NCBI GenBank assembly: GCA_035624455.1
Contig: DASPRM010000157.1
Coordinates: forward strand, 1 to 64,000
Direction of reading: 5' to 3'
DNA from: Terriglobales bacterium
GTDB lineage: Bacteria; Acidobacteriota; Terriglobia; Terriglobales; Acidobacteriaceae
Length of the DNA: 64,000 nucleotides
A model generated the notes under the pieces. That model made no database searches. It saw nothing but the letters and a program-made list of their open reading frames with translations, and was not told where the DNA came from. This document shows, piece after piece, positions 33,824-42,852 of this stretch (positions within the stretch are counted from its first letter, which is position 1; the number at the start of each line of letters is the position of its first letter). A program made the position numbers and the translations under genes.

Positions 33824-35749
33824 CTAATCCCCCCTCACCCATGCCGCCCGCCTTTCTCGCTGCGCCACCGTGACATCCGTCGCATCCATCAAGCTGAACT
33901 CCGGTTCCTCCTTCCCCGCCAGCTTGATCTTGACCTCGCGTGTGCCATGCGCGCCCCGAATTCGGAACCGAACCGTACTTCCTACCGGCCTTTGCGCAAG
34001 CTTCGCGGCCATGTCTGGCGTAACTGCCCGGCCATCCACCTGCTCAATGGTATCGCCCATGGCCAGCGCCGCTTTCGCCGCATCACTTCCCGGCTCGACC
34101 GAGATCACCACGGGCTTGCCGCCAAAATTGGCGCTGGCGAGAAATCCTGGATCCGCGCTTAACACCATGCGACGCTCGAGCCTCAAGCCTATGGATTGAA
34201 AAAATTGGTCGTAGGGAATTTCTTCCACGCCGGCAATGTACTTATGAAAGAAATCGGCAAAATTCGCTCCCGTCAGCTTTTCTGCCGCTTCCCGCACACC
34301 ATCGGAATCCGCGTAGTACCGATGATTACGCGCATAGGTTTCATTCATCCACTGGAACAGATCGCGCAGCGACTTCTTGCCGTTTGTCGCGTCCCGCATA
34401 GCCAAGTCCAACAGCACGCCCACGATCTCGCCCTTGTTGTAATAGGAAATGCTTCGCGCCGGCAGACGGTAGTAAGCGTATTTCTCCAACCATGCATCCA
34501 GACTGGACTGCTCCACCGACTGTGTCAGACGTGCTGGACGGGTTTCCAGCAGCTTGATTTGGTATGCCAGGCGGCGTAAGTACTCCTGCTCGCCTATCAG
34601 CCCGGCGCGCACCAGCATGTGCTCCGCTACCGTGCTGGTCACGCCTTCGGCAAACCATAGTGCGCGCGTGTAGTTTTCGCGGGTGTAATCAATCGGCTCC
34701 AGCGATTGCGGGCGGATCCGCTTCACATTCCAGACGTGAAAAAATTCGTGCGCGCTCACACTGGCAACAGAATCAGGATCTTCGCTCGCCCTGCCGGCAT
34801 TGGTATCGATGGCCGTCGAATGGGCATGCTCCATTCCTCCACCCGCAGGCCCGCGCGGAAAATGGTAGATGAATACGTAGCGCTCGACTGGACGGTCCTG
34901 CATCCAGTCGGTCTCAGCCGTAACGATCTTGCGCAGCATCTCCCGCAGCGAATTCAAGTCATAGTCCCCGGGGTCGGCATCGACAGCGATCATATAGCGG
35001 GAGCCGGCTTCGTCGAACCATGTCTGCTGGCAGCGACAGAACTCGACTGGCGAATCCACGAGCTGGTCGTAGCTGGTGTCTCCCACCGAAACTATCCGAG
35101 CGCCGCCGGACTCGGCCTCCCCCTCTTCTGACGCTCCGCTTACCACCTTCCAGTCTCGCGGCATGTCTTTAAAGTAGACTCGATGCCGCTTGCTCCTCAT
35201 CCCTGGGTCATACATCAGGATCAGCGCCAGATTGAGAAAGCCATGTTCGGGATTCAGCTGCGCTCCAAAAGGACCTGGCATATCGGCGAAGACGTTGTAC
35301 GCCACGATCGCCCCGCGCTCCGTCCCCCCGATGTGCCACGCCGTCTTGTCGATCTGGCGCACCGCGAGCGCAGCGCCCCAGGGATCGTGGGCGCTCACTG
35401 CCGGTATGTATTGCGCAAAATCGCGAATCTGATACAGCCCGTTCCACGCCGGCATCTGCACCTCGCGATCCGCGGATCCCCCTGGAAGCTGCATCTCCAC
35501 CTGCACCAGGTGTTGATCGCGTTTAGCAAGCGAAACCGTGTAAACAACTGACGCTAAACTGTGGGGAGCTCGCGAGTCCGCCTGGCGAGGCTGAGATTGC
35601 GAAGCTCGGGGCGGCGGGATCTGAGCCGGCGAAGGAGCGGTCGTCGCCTGGCTGGCAAGCGCCGCGACTGCCTCGCTTGCCGCAAGCGGAGCCGTGATAG
35701 CGAAGATGGCGAGGACAATACGAAGACTTCGAATTTCGCCGCAGATCAA
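33824..35749 (-). CDS. M61-family (glycyl aminopeptidase-like) secreted metalloprotease with PDZ domain
   Basis: A 641-residue exported protein. A signal peptide (IVLAIFAITAPLAAS) and a Pro/Gln-rich linker precede an M61 N-terminal domain. The zinc site is HEFFH at 334-338 with the third ligand E368 (LWFAEGVTS). The C-terminal PDZ domain runs from about residue 545 (VISVEPGSDAAKAALAMGD). It starts 4 bp inside mpl, so it is translated with a peptidoglycan recycling ligase. That link suggests envelope peptide processing, but no substrate can be inferred from the motifs. Confidence 0.9.
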   Translation of the reverse strand: MICGEIRSLRIVLAIFAITAPLAASEAVAALASQATTAPSPAQIPPPRASQSQPRQADSRAPHSLASVVYTVSLAKRDQHLVQVEMQLPGGSADREVQMPAWNGLYQIRDFAQYIPAVSAHDPWGAALAVRQIDKTAWHIGGTERGAIVAYNVFADMPGPFGAQLNPEHGFLNLALILMYDPGMRSKRHRVYFKDMPRDWKVVSGASEEGEAESGGARIVSVGDTSYDQLVDSPVEFCRCQQTWFDEAGSRYMIAVDADPGDYDLNSLREMLRKIVTAETDWMQDRPVERYVFIYHFPRGPAGGGMEHAHSTAIDTNAGRASEDPDSVASVSAHEFFHVWNVKRIRPQSLEPIDYTRENYTRALWFAEGVTSTVAEHMLVRAGLIGEQEYLRRLAYQIKLLETRPARLTQSVEQSSLDAWLEKYAYYRLPARSISYYNKGEIVGVLLDLAMRDATNGKKSLRDLFQWMNETYARNHRYYADSDGVREAAEKLTGANFADFFHKYIAGVEEIPYDQFFQSIGLRLERRMVLSADPGFLASANFGGKPVVISVEPGSDAAKAALAMGDTIEQVDGRAVTPDMAAKLAQRPVGSTVRFRIRGAHGTREVKIKLAGKEEPEFSLMDATDVTVAQRERRAAWVRGD

Positions 35750-37167
35750 GCGGGTGCACTTACCTCGCGCAGGGCTTGTAGCCGGGCCGGAAGCTTCTCA
35801 TAGATTCCGCCAAATCCGCCATTGGAAAGTATTGCCACCACATCGCCCGAGCGCAACTCCGGCGCGATCGCAACGACAATCTCGTCGGCATTCGCTATCA
35901 GGCGTGCCTGCCTGCCATTGCGATTCAGATCGGCAATCACTGCGGCTGCATCCAGCCGTTCGCGCGCAGGCACCGCTTCGGGCTTGAATATCGCTGCCAC
36001 TACGACCTGGTCGGCCTTCGACAGCGCACTCACCAGTTCTTTCTGAAAAACATTCCGGCGCAGTGTGTTCGATCGCGGTTCCAGCACCGCCCATAACCGG
36101 CGCCCGGGATAGCGGGTCTGCAGTGCTTTCAGCGTTTGCTCAATTGCTGTCGGATGGTGCGCAAAATCGTCGATGATGGTGATCCCATTTACCTCCGCGC
36201 ACACCTCGAGCCGCCGCTTCACGCTCTTGAAAGTCTTAAGCGCTCGCTGGATCGCCTCCATCCCGATGCCGTATCCCGCAGCCATCGCAGCAGCCGCCGT
36301 CGCGTTCAACAGGTTGTATTCGCCGGCCAGCGGAAATTCGAAGCTGCCCCAGCCCACGCCGTTGAGCAGAATCCTCCAGGCGGTTCGCTCCGCCTCATAG
36401 CGCACATCCACAATACGCCACTGCGAACTAGGCCTGAACCCATATCGCTCCACCGGGCAGAAGGCGTGAGCCACGCACTCATCCACGTTCGCGCTGCCAT
36501 CCCAGGCGACAATCCGGCCGCGACGAGGAACCAGGTTGACCAGGCGCTTGAACGCCGTCTTGACCGCCTCCAGATCGGCGTAAATGTCAGCATGATCAAA
36601 TTCCACTGAGGTCAGAATCACGGCGTCCGGGAAGTAATGGAGAAATTTCGGCCCTTTGTCGAAGAATGCCGTGTCGTATTCGTCCCCTTCGATAACGAAG
36701 TTCCGCCCTCGTCCCAGTCCAAAGCTGCTTTGGAAATTCTCGGCGATACCGCCCACCAGAAATGACGGCTCCTGGCCTGCGCTCTCGAATATCCAGGCCA
36801 GCATCGAGGTGGTTGTTGTTTTGCCATGGGTGCCGGCGACCGCGATCACTTCGCGTCCGCTGAGAAATTCATCGTGCAGGATCTGCGGAAGCGACTGAAA
36901 CGGAATCCGCTGGTCCACAACTTCCTCTAGCTCGACGTTGCCGCGTGAAATCGCATTGCCCACTATTACCAGATCCGGGCGCGGCTCCAGGTTGCCTGCA
37001 GCAAACGGCTGTGCCAGCGGAATTCCCAGCGACTCCAGAAAATCCGACATCGGTGGGTACGCCGCGGCATCCGACCCCGTTACCCGAAAGCCGCGCTCCT
37101 TCAACATGCCTGCCAACGACGCCATCGCCGTTCCACAGATCCCGATCAAATGAATATGTTTTGACAA
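35746..37167 (-). CDS. mpl: Mpl, UDP-MurNAc:L-alanyl-gamma-D-glutamyl-meso-DAP ligase
   Basis: A 473-residue Mur-ligase family enzyme. It starts with the N-terminal Rossmann-like IHLIGICGTAMASLAGML and has the ATP loop VAGTHGKTTTTSM, then EGDEYDTAFFDKGPKF and DDFAHHPTAI, the latter typical for Mpl/MurC. Mpl reattaches recycled tripeptide to UDP-MurNAc. The ldcA gene, whose product trims the tetrapeptide to that tripeptide, is next to it upstream with a 3-bp gap, which supports Mpl over MurC. The M61 peptidase gene overlaps its end. Confidence 0.9.
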   Translation of the reverse strand: MSKHIHLIGICGTAMASLAGMLKERGFRVTGSDAAAYPPMSDFLESLGIPLAQPFAAGNLEPRPDLVIVGNAISRGNVELEEVVDQRIPFQSLPQILHDEFLSGREVIAVAGTHGKTTTTSMLAWIFESAGQEPSFLVGGIAENFQSSFGLGRGRNFVIEGDEYDTAFFDKGPKFLHYFPDAVILTSVEFDHADIYADLEAVKTAFKRLVNLVPRRGRIVAWDGSANVDECVAHAFCPVERYGFRPSSQWRIVDVRYEAERTAWRILLNGVGWGSFEFPLAGEYNLLNATAAAAMAAGYGIGMEAIQRALKTFKSVKRRLEVCAEVNGITIIDDFAHHPTAIEQTLKALQTRYPGRRLWAVLEPRSNTLRRNVFQKELVSALSKADQVVVAAIFKPEAVPARERLDAAAVIADLNRNGRQARLIANADEIVVAIAPELRSGDVVAILSNGGFGGIYEKLPARLQALREVSAPA

Positions 37168-37170
37168 ATG

Positions 37171-38166
37171 TTATCCGTTGAGACTCAAGTTCGACTGCAC
37201 CTGTGCAGGTACCACTGGTGCAGTTGCTGACTCCAGGAAGGTCAGGCTTGCTCCCTCTTCATAATCGACATCCAGCCGAACCTGTACCCCAAACGGCAGA
37301 GTCATGTTTCCGTACGGCACGTGTCCCGAAGGCAAGCCAAACGCCACCGGCACGCGCAGCTCCCGCAAAATCCGGCGCACGACATCCTCCAGCCTGTATT
37401 CCTGCTCGCCGGGCTGCTCACAGTCCATCATCTCGCCGAAAATGAACCCCGCAACCTTATCCAGCTTGCCGGCATACTTCATCTGCATCAGCATGCGGTC
37501 CACTTGATAGGGCTTCGTCCCCACGTCTTCGATGAAGAGTATCGTGCCTTCAGTGTCGATCTCATACGGTGTCCCCACGGAAGCCGCCAGGATCGACAAG
37601 CACCCACCGTACAGAATTCCCTCGGCAGAACCACGGATAAGCGGCCGGAATCCAAGCACCGCTTTTCCGTCCAGCGTCCAACGCTCCCTTCCCGACACCG
37701 CCGCCTGCCACGCCGCCACGTGCACTCCATCTGGCCTGGCAAAATCCTTGGTGACCATCGGACCGTGAAAGCACACGATCCCGGCGTCCACCATTCGGGT
37801 GAGCAGGCACGTCATATCGCTGTAACCCACAAAAATTTTCGGATACCTCCGCAGGCGCTCCAGATTCATGTGAGGAAGAAGATAATTGCTGCCGTATCCT
37901 CCGCGAGCGCAGATCACCGCATGTACGTCGTCGCGCTCGAACATCTCTTCGATATCGCGCGCTCGCTGATCCGGCGGGCCGGCAAAGTAGATGTCATGGT
38001 CGAAAATATTGTCGAAGTAGAACGGCTTGTACCCCATCCGCCGCAGCTGGTCACACCCCGCTTCCAGCAACTCGCGCTTGATTGAGCTGGCCGGCGCCAC
38101 TATACCCACCGTGTCACCAGGTTGAAGTGGTGGCGGTTTTCGCAAAATGTCGGGAGATCGGGACAT
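37171..38166 (-). CDS. ldcA: LD-carboxypeptidase (LdcA, S66 family)
   Basis: A 331-residue serine peptidase of family S66. The nucleophile serine is in VGYSDMT, the glutamate in FIEDVGTKPYQVDRML, and the histidine in LPSGHVPYGN, in the usual order. It removes the terminal D-alanine from recycled murein tetrapeptide. The ATG at 38166 was chosen; a TTG at 38196 would add 10 residues. Beside mpl, it points to cytoplasmic peptidoglycan recycling. MccF-like microcin resistance proteins share this fold and cannot be fully excluded. Confidence 0.9.
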   Translation of the reverse strand: MSRSPDILRKPPPLQPGDTVGIVAPASSIKRELLEAGCDQLRRMGYKPFYFDNIFDHDIYFAGPPDQRARDIEEMFERDDVHAVICARGGYGSNYLLPHMNLERLRRYPKIFVGYSDMTCLLTRMVDAGIVCFHGPMVTKDFARPDGVHVAAWQAAVSGRERWTLDGKAVLGFRPLIRGSAEGILYGGCLSILAASVGTPYEIDTEGTILFIEDVGTKPYQVDRMLMQMKYAGKLDKVAGFIFGEMMDCEQPGEQEYRLEDVVRRILRELRVPVAFGLPSGHVPYGNMTLPFGVQVRLDVDYEEGASLTFLESATAPVVPAQVQSNLSLNG

Positions 38167-38280
38167 TAACGCATCAATCTTAATCGAGGACTTCAAGAAT
38201 TGGATATGAGTGCCCTTGATTCCAAAAGCTGCTGAACTTCGGGAGCGGCCATTCAGGTCTTGATCCCGCAGCTCCTGAAA

Positions 38281-38314
38281 GTGCCCCGTTCAAGCGAAGC
38301 TTGGGCGGGGTTTT
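38281..38314. repeat. GTGCCCCGTTCAAGC hairpin repeat, copy 5
   Basis: CCCCG TTCAAGC GAA GCTTGGG CGGGG forms a strong stem followed by TTTTT on the plus strand. It lies between dapF (ends at 38371) and ldcA. On the minus strand, where both genes are, there is no T-run, so it looks more like a member of the hairpin repeat family than a dedicated terminator. Confidence 0.5.
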
Positions 38315-38370
38315 TCCAGTTCGTGCACTCTGTCTCGCTTCAGCGGAGTTCGCCGTTCCGATTTACCCGA

Positions 38371-39204
38371 TCACAAATAGAACTCCCCCTCGCACAGAAT
38401 CTGCGCCGGCCCGGTCAGGATGACCTCACTATTCCATTCCACGATCTGCGCCCCTCCCGGACTCACCACCTTCACCGGGGACCGTGCCTTCCCGGCAAAA
38501 ATCGAAGCCACCGCCGCCGCACATGAGCCCGTTCCCGAGGACTGGGTCTCTCCTGCTCCCCTCTCGAAAATGCGAATTTCAATTTCTGAGCTGCTCCTTG
38601 CTCTTACGAGCTCAACATTCATGCCCTGCTTGAAGTTTCGATGTGTACTGATCACGCTGGCTTCGCCCTGCCAGTCTGGCTCGAAATCGTCCACCAGCAT
38701 CACGAAATGTGGATTTCCCATCGAGACCGGAATGCCCTCGACTTGTCCTGTGTAAAGTTCCAACCTGATCGGATCTTTCACCACCGCCTCACCCATGCTC
38801 ATTTGAAATTCGAAATTCATCCCCTCCTGCCGAGTCAGTATGCAGCGCTTCACTCCAGCGTCAGTCTGGATTTTCAACTCCTTCTTGCCCGTTTGATGCG
38901 TCAGCCAGGCAGCGACACAGCGTGTCCCATTTCCAGACACCTCGGCCCCCGAGCCATCCGCGTTGTAGAGCTTCACTCGAATATCAGCGACATCATTCTG
39001 CTCGGGGATGAGCCACTCCACGCCATCGGCGCCGACACCAAGGTGGCGCTCGCAAATCCTGCGCGTCAACTCCGGCATGTCTGCGGGCTTGGCGTGCTTG
39101 CCTTCAATCAGGATGAAGTCATTGCCACAGGCCGTGGCCTTCACGAACGGCAGTGATGGCATGGAGACAGAATTGTAACGCGTGCGCCAGTTGCCGCTGA
39201 TCAC
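38371..39204 (-). CDS. dapF: Diaminopimelate epimerase
   Basis: A 277-residue PLP-independent racemase-fold enzyme that turns LL-DAP into meso-DAP for lysine and peptidoglycan. The catalytic cysteine pair is C96 in SGNGTRC and C228 in SSGTGSC. The substrate loop is ACGNDFILIE, where the usual GNDF is kept. The GTG start at 39204 overlaps the glycosyltransferase stop (GTGA) and has AGGGAG upstream; ATG at 39162 would remove 14 residues and match the usual N-terminus. It joins the downstream ldcA-mpl block functionally. Confidence 0.95.
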   Translation of the reverse strand: MISGNWRTRYNSVSMPSLPFVKATACGNDFILIEGKHAKPADMPELTRRICERHLGVGADGVEWLIPEQNDVADIRVKLYNADGSGAEVSGNGTRCVAAWLTHQTGKKELKIQTDAGVKRCILTRQEGMNFEFQMSMGEAVVKDPIRLELYTGQVEGIPVSMGNPHFVMLVDDFEPDWQGEASVISTHRNFKQGMNVELVRARSSSEIEIRIFERGAGETQSSGTGSCAAAVASIFAGKARSPVKVVSPGGAQIVEWNSEVILTGPAQILCEGEFYL

Positions 39205-40940
39205 CTGCTCTTCTCACTCCCTCCTCTCTCCAGGCTGTGATAAATCGTTACCGGTGGTTGACCTTCGGACCGGACAAAGCTCACGGCCTCCAACCCCTGC
39301 GGATGTGCCCGCACCGCCTGGTAGACGGCATCGCCCTCACTTGCGACCACAAAATCTGCGGCTCCGGCTGGATGCCCGAGCGCTGGTTCCCAGACGTGGC
39401 GATTCGTCTCGTTGATGGTGCGGCGCAGCGGCATCCCGATCCGTTGCAAAGCCCCGCTATACGCGCCGGTGTACATCAGCACTGTCGCATCCGGTGGCAG
39501 TTTTTCCAGTTCCGCCGCCAGCTTCCGCTCCAGAGAAATGCGGGTGCGCGAATTCACCATCGCTTCCCGCAGGCAGATCGGCACCTCGCGCAAGCAACTC
39601 ACATAACTCAGAACGACAAATGTCGCTGCTATCGAAACCACTCCTGGTCGTAACCACCCACCGCGGATTCGCGTTAGCAACGCAAATAGTACGAGCGCAA
39701 GCAGAACTACAAAGGCCGGCACCAGCTGCGTCCCGTACCGAACGTTGTAGTACGAATACGGCCACCATTGCGGCAGAAAGATCGGTACGCTCCCCCAGGC
39801 TATCGACAACACGTAGAACGGCAGCGGCACGCTAAGCAGCAGCCACGGCCAAAGCGGCCGCAGATAGAACGCAATCAGCAAGGATCCCAGCACCGCCGTC
39901 CACAGCCACGCCTTTCTTTGCCACGAAGTAGTTTCCCAGTTACCCGCCAGGTTGAGCTCAGCTGATTCGACAAAGAAAATCGCCGCCACCTTCGGGCTTT
40001 TCCATCCGGGATGATAGGAATCGCCCGGTTTGTGCGTGCGCCGCTCAATCGTTCGCGCCGAGTAGGGACCGATGGCGAATGCTAATGGCCCTTCAAACCC
40101 TGCTGCATTCCAGACCAGCCACACTGCCGGCCCAACGGCAAGCAGACACGCGAACTTCAGGAGCGCGGACTTCCACGCCTGCTCACTGAAAGCATGCATC
40201 CATGGCAACCCTCGCCGCCTTGCCTGCCATGCCAACGCCCCAAGTGCTGCCACCCCAAACACCAACGCCGCAAACCAGCCGTCGTATCGCGTGAAGACGC
40301 CCAGGAGCAGTAGCACGCCGCAACCCAGCAGGCTGCGCTGCGCCCGCTCGTCATCCCCGCGGTAAAGTTGAAAGAAAAACTGCGAAAAGAACAAAGTTGC
40401 CCAGATGAATACAGCCAGGTACACCGGCTCGGTCATGGCAGTTGACTGCAGATATAGCAGATTGGGATTTGCCGCGAACGCCAACGCAGCCAGCCAGCTC
40501 GCCACTCTGGCCTCACCCTTTCGGCCGGGGATCGCGCCCAAGCCTGCCCTCACCAGCCGAAAGATTCCCAGCGTCGAGGCCACATGCGCAATCATCGAGG
40601 GAATCGATCCCCCAACGCCCGTGCGCCACATCCACTTCGCCACCACGAACGGCAGAATCAGGAAGTGAAGTAGTGGCAGCCAGACCGTCCCCAGCTCCAG
40701 CGGACCTGGCGTCCGCGAGTCAAACACCCGCCGCGCAATGTTGATGTGCGCAACCGCATCGCCATACAGCAATATCTCGCCCCGCAGGTAATAAAACAGA
40801 AAAGCAAGCCACGAGACGGAGATTACAATCAGCGCAAGCAGGTAATATTCCAGGACAGCGCACCCGCCGCTCTCAATTGCTGCTTCAGCAGGAATTTCAT
40901 TCCTGGGGGCGGGAATTTCGTGATCGGGGGTACTGCTCAT
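39201..40940 (-). CDS. Membrane glycosyltransferase (PMT/ArnT-like GT-C family)
   Basis: A 579-residue integral membrane protein with about ten to twelve hydrophobic helices. The first periplasmic loop carries the acidic motif YGDAVAHINIARRV after the first membrane helix, as in GT-C lipid-linked sugar transferases. A C-terminal soluble part (ELEKLPPDATVLMYTGAYSG) follows the last helix. It should move a sugar from a polyprenyl phosphate carrier to an envelope target. It overlaps the PfkB gene and dapF by 4 bp each, so it sits in a tight operon. The substrate is not known. Confidence 0.78.
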   Translation of the reverse strand: MSSTPDHEIPAPRNEIPAEAAIESGGCAVLEYYLLALIVISVSWLAFLFYYLRGEILLYGDAVAHINIARRVFDSRTPGPLELGTVWLPLLHFLILPFVVAKWMWRTGVGGSIPSMIAHVASTLGIFRLVRAGLGAIPGRKGEARVASWLAALAFAANPNLLYLQSTAMTEPVYLAVFIWATLFFSQFFFQLYRGDDERAQRSLLGCGVLLLLGVFTRYDGWFAALVFGVAALGALAWQARRRGLPWMHAFSEQAWKSALLKFACLLAVGPAVWLVWNAAGFEGPLAFAIGPYSARTIERRTHKPGDSYHPGWKSPKVAAIFFVESAELNLAGNWETTSWQRKAWLWTAVLGSLLIAFYLRPLWPWLLLSVPLPFYVLSIAWGSVPIFLPQWWPYSYYNVRYGTQLVPAFVVLLALVLFALLTRIRGGWLRPGVVSIAATFVVLSYVSCLREVPICLREAMVNSRTRISLERKLAAELEKLPPDATVLMYTGAYSGALQRIGMPLRRTINETNRHVWEPALGHPAGAADFVVASEGDAVYQAVRAHPQGLEAVSFVRSEGQPPVTIYHSLERGGSEKSR

Positions 40941-41860
40941 TCCAGGTGGGTCAGTTCGCGAAAAATCTCGAACCGTTCATCGATCTGCTCACGGGTAAGC
41001 GACAGCAGGCGTCTGGTGCCGAATGCCTCAACCGCGAACGACCCCATCACTCCGCCGTAGAACATGGCGCGCTTCAGCACCTCACGGTTGATCTCCCCCT
41101 GCGAGGCCAGATATCCCATGAACCCGCCGGCAAACGAATCTCCCGCTCCAGTTGGGTCCCGGACTTCGTCCAGCGGAAGGGTGGGAGCACGGAACGGATG
41201 TCGCCCTATCCCGAACGCGCCTTCGCGGAAGAAAACCGTGGATCCGTATTCGCCATGCTTGGTGACCAGCGCCTTCGGTCCTATCGCCAGAACTTTTTGT
41301 GCGGCGCGTGGCAGGCTGGACTCTCGCGCCAGCATCTTCGCTTCCGCATCGTTGATCAGCAGCACGTCGATCAGCTTCAGCGTCTGCAGGAGCGGCTCAC
41401 GGAAGCCATTGATCCAGTAATTCATGGTGTCGCCGCCCACTAGCCGGGCGCCGTTCATCTGCCGGCGTACATCCGCTTGCAACGTCGGATCGATATTGCC
41501 CAGGAATAGAAACTCAGTATCACGGTACTCGGTCGGGATCTTGGGCTGAAAATTCTGAAACACGTTCAGTTCCGTCACCTTCGTCTCAGCTTCATTCGGA
41601 TTGGAACCATATTCGCCTTCCCAGAAAAACGTCTTTCCCGGCGCTCGCTCCAGCCCTCGAATATCAATACCGTGCTTCTGGAACACCGCTTCCTGCGCCG
41701 GCCCAAAATCATCCCCAACAACTGCGACAATGCGAACTTCCGCAAAATAACTGGCAGCCAGCCCGAAGTATGTGGCTGATCCTCCCAACTCCCGCTCCAC
41801 CTTCCCGGATGGCGACTGGATCGTGTCAAATGCAACTGAACCCACGGCCAGGATAGACAC
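40937..41860 (-). CDS. PfkB-family sugar/nucleoside kinase
   Basis: A 307-residue ribokinase-fold enzyme. It begins ILAVGSVAFDTI and has the GG substrate site (ELGGSATYFGLAA) and the C-terminal catalytic motif DPTGAGDSFAGGFMGY with the base aspartate. It starts right after the mtnP stop with no gap and overlaps the glycosyltransferase gene by 4 bp. Next to MTA phosphorylase a role in salvage of a ribose-type product or adenosine is possible, but family members act on many sugars, so the substrate is open. Confidence 0.85.
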   Translation of the reverse strand: MSILAVGSVAFDTIQSPSGKVERELGGSATYFGLAASYFAEVRIVAVVGDDFGPAQEAVFQKHGIDIRGLERAPGKTFFWEGEYGSNPNEAETKVTELNVFQNFQPKIPTEYRDTEFLFLGNIDPTLQADVRRQMNGARLVGGDTMNYWINGFREPLLQTLKLIDVLLINDAEAKMLARESSLPRAAQKVLAIGPKALVTKHGEYGSTVFFREGAFGIGRHPFRAPTLPLDEVRDPTGAGDSFAGGFMGYLASQGEINREVLKRAMFYGGVMGSFAVEAFGTRRLLSLTREQIDERFEIFRELTHLE

Positions 41861-42739
41861 TTACTTAACCGCTCCCTCGGCAATGTATTTCCCGATGATG
41901 GGCTCCAGCCGCTTGAGTGTTTCGGGTGGGATTTTCGCTCGATCAGTAACAATTGCTGTCGCCAGGGCCGAGGCACAATTGCAATTGCGTTTGCTAGGCA
42001 TGCGGGCTACCGAATGACGCAGCACGCGAATTGCATTCTCCGCATTCTTCATCAACACGGCGATGATCTGCTCGGCGGTAACCGATTCATGAGCCGGATG
42101 CCAGCAATCGTAGTCTGTGACCATGGCCAGCGTGGCATAGCAAATCTCTGCTTCACGCGCCAGCTTGGCTTCCTGCAAGTTAGTCATGCCGATGACGTCC
42201 ACGCCCCAACTGCGATACAGATTCGATTCTGCCTTAGTCGAAAACTGCGGGCCCTCGATGCACAGGTAGGTGCCACCCAGCTTTGCGTTTACCTCTGCTT
42301 CACTGCAGGCTGCATTCAGCACTCTCGAAACTTCCGGGCAAACCGGATCCGCGAACGCGATGTGCACCACCACTCCATCACCAAAGAAAGTCGACTTCCG
42401 CGCATACGTGCGGTCCACAAATTGATCGGGGATCACAAAATCCATCGGGCAGAGTTTTTCTTTCAGAGATCCCACTGCTGACGGAGACAGGATTCGCTCC
42501 ACCCCCAGCATTTTGAATCCCATGATGTTTGCCCGGAAATTCAACTCACTGGGCAGAATGCGGTGTCCGCGCCCATGCCGCGCCAGAAATGCGACCCTCC
42601 TTCCTTCCAGCTTGCCCAGAATGTAGCCATCCGACGGCTCACCAAATGCTGTATCCAGCCTAACCTCGCGCACATCGCTGAGCCCAGGCATGCTGTACAG
42701 ACCACTGCCGCCGATAATCCCAATCTCCGCTTCCGACAA
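41861..42739 (-). CDS. mtnP: S-methyl-5'-thioadenosine phosphorylase
   Basis: A 292-residue nucleoside phosphorylase. Recognised by IGIIGGSGLYSMPGL, FLARHGRGHRILPSE, FRANIMGFKMLGVERI, TYLCIEGPQFSTKAES and DVIGMTNLQEAKLAREAEI. It splits methylthioadenosine into adenine and methylthioribose-1-phosphate in the methionine salvage pathway. The downstream kinase gene begins immediately after its stop. No other methionine salvage gene (mtnA, mtnB and so on) is in the window. A TATAAT on the minus strand at 42821-42826 may be its promoter. Confidence 0.95.
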   Translation of the reverse strand: MSEAEIGIIGGSGLYSMPGLSDVREVRLDTAFGEPSDGYILGKLEGRRVAFLARHGRGHRILPSELNFRANIMGFKMLGVERILSPSAVGSLKEKLCPMDFVIPDQFVDRTYARKSTFFGDGVVVHIAFADPVCPEVSRVLNAACSEAEVNAKLGGTYLCIEGPQFSTKAESNLYRSWGVDVIGMTNLQEAKLAREAEICYATLAMVTDYDCWHPAHESVTAEQIIAVLMKNAENAIRVLRHSVARMPSKRNCNCASALATAIVTDRAKIPPETLKRLEPIIGKYIAEGAVK

Positions 42740-42820
42740 AACTTACTCCTGAATGTGCGAATTCACTGAGAAACGTCGCGCTGGAACCCACGCGGAACAA
42801 CCGGTGTTGCGGAACTTGCG

Positions 42821-42826
42821 ATTATA
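42821..42826 (-). promoter_or_regulatory. Candidate -10 box for the mtnP operon
   Basis: TATAAT on the minus strand about 80 bp upstream of mtnP, in the gap before the next gene. No clear -35 hexamer was found at the right distance. Confidence 0.3.
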
Positions 42827-42852
42827 CAAAACGGCACGCAGGCTATATTCCC

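Noticed and set aside
33788-33830. CTGATTGCTG-type short tandem repeat upstream of plsC
   Set aside because: Only an imperfect run of about 40 bp; similar GCTAATTGCTAAT wording occurs near 20150. No sign of function beyond simple-sequence drift.
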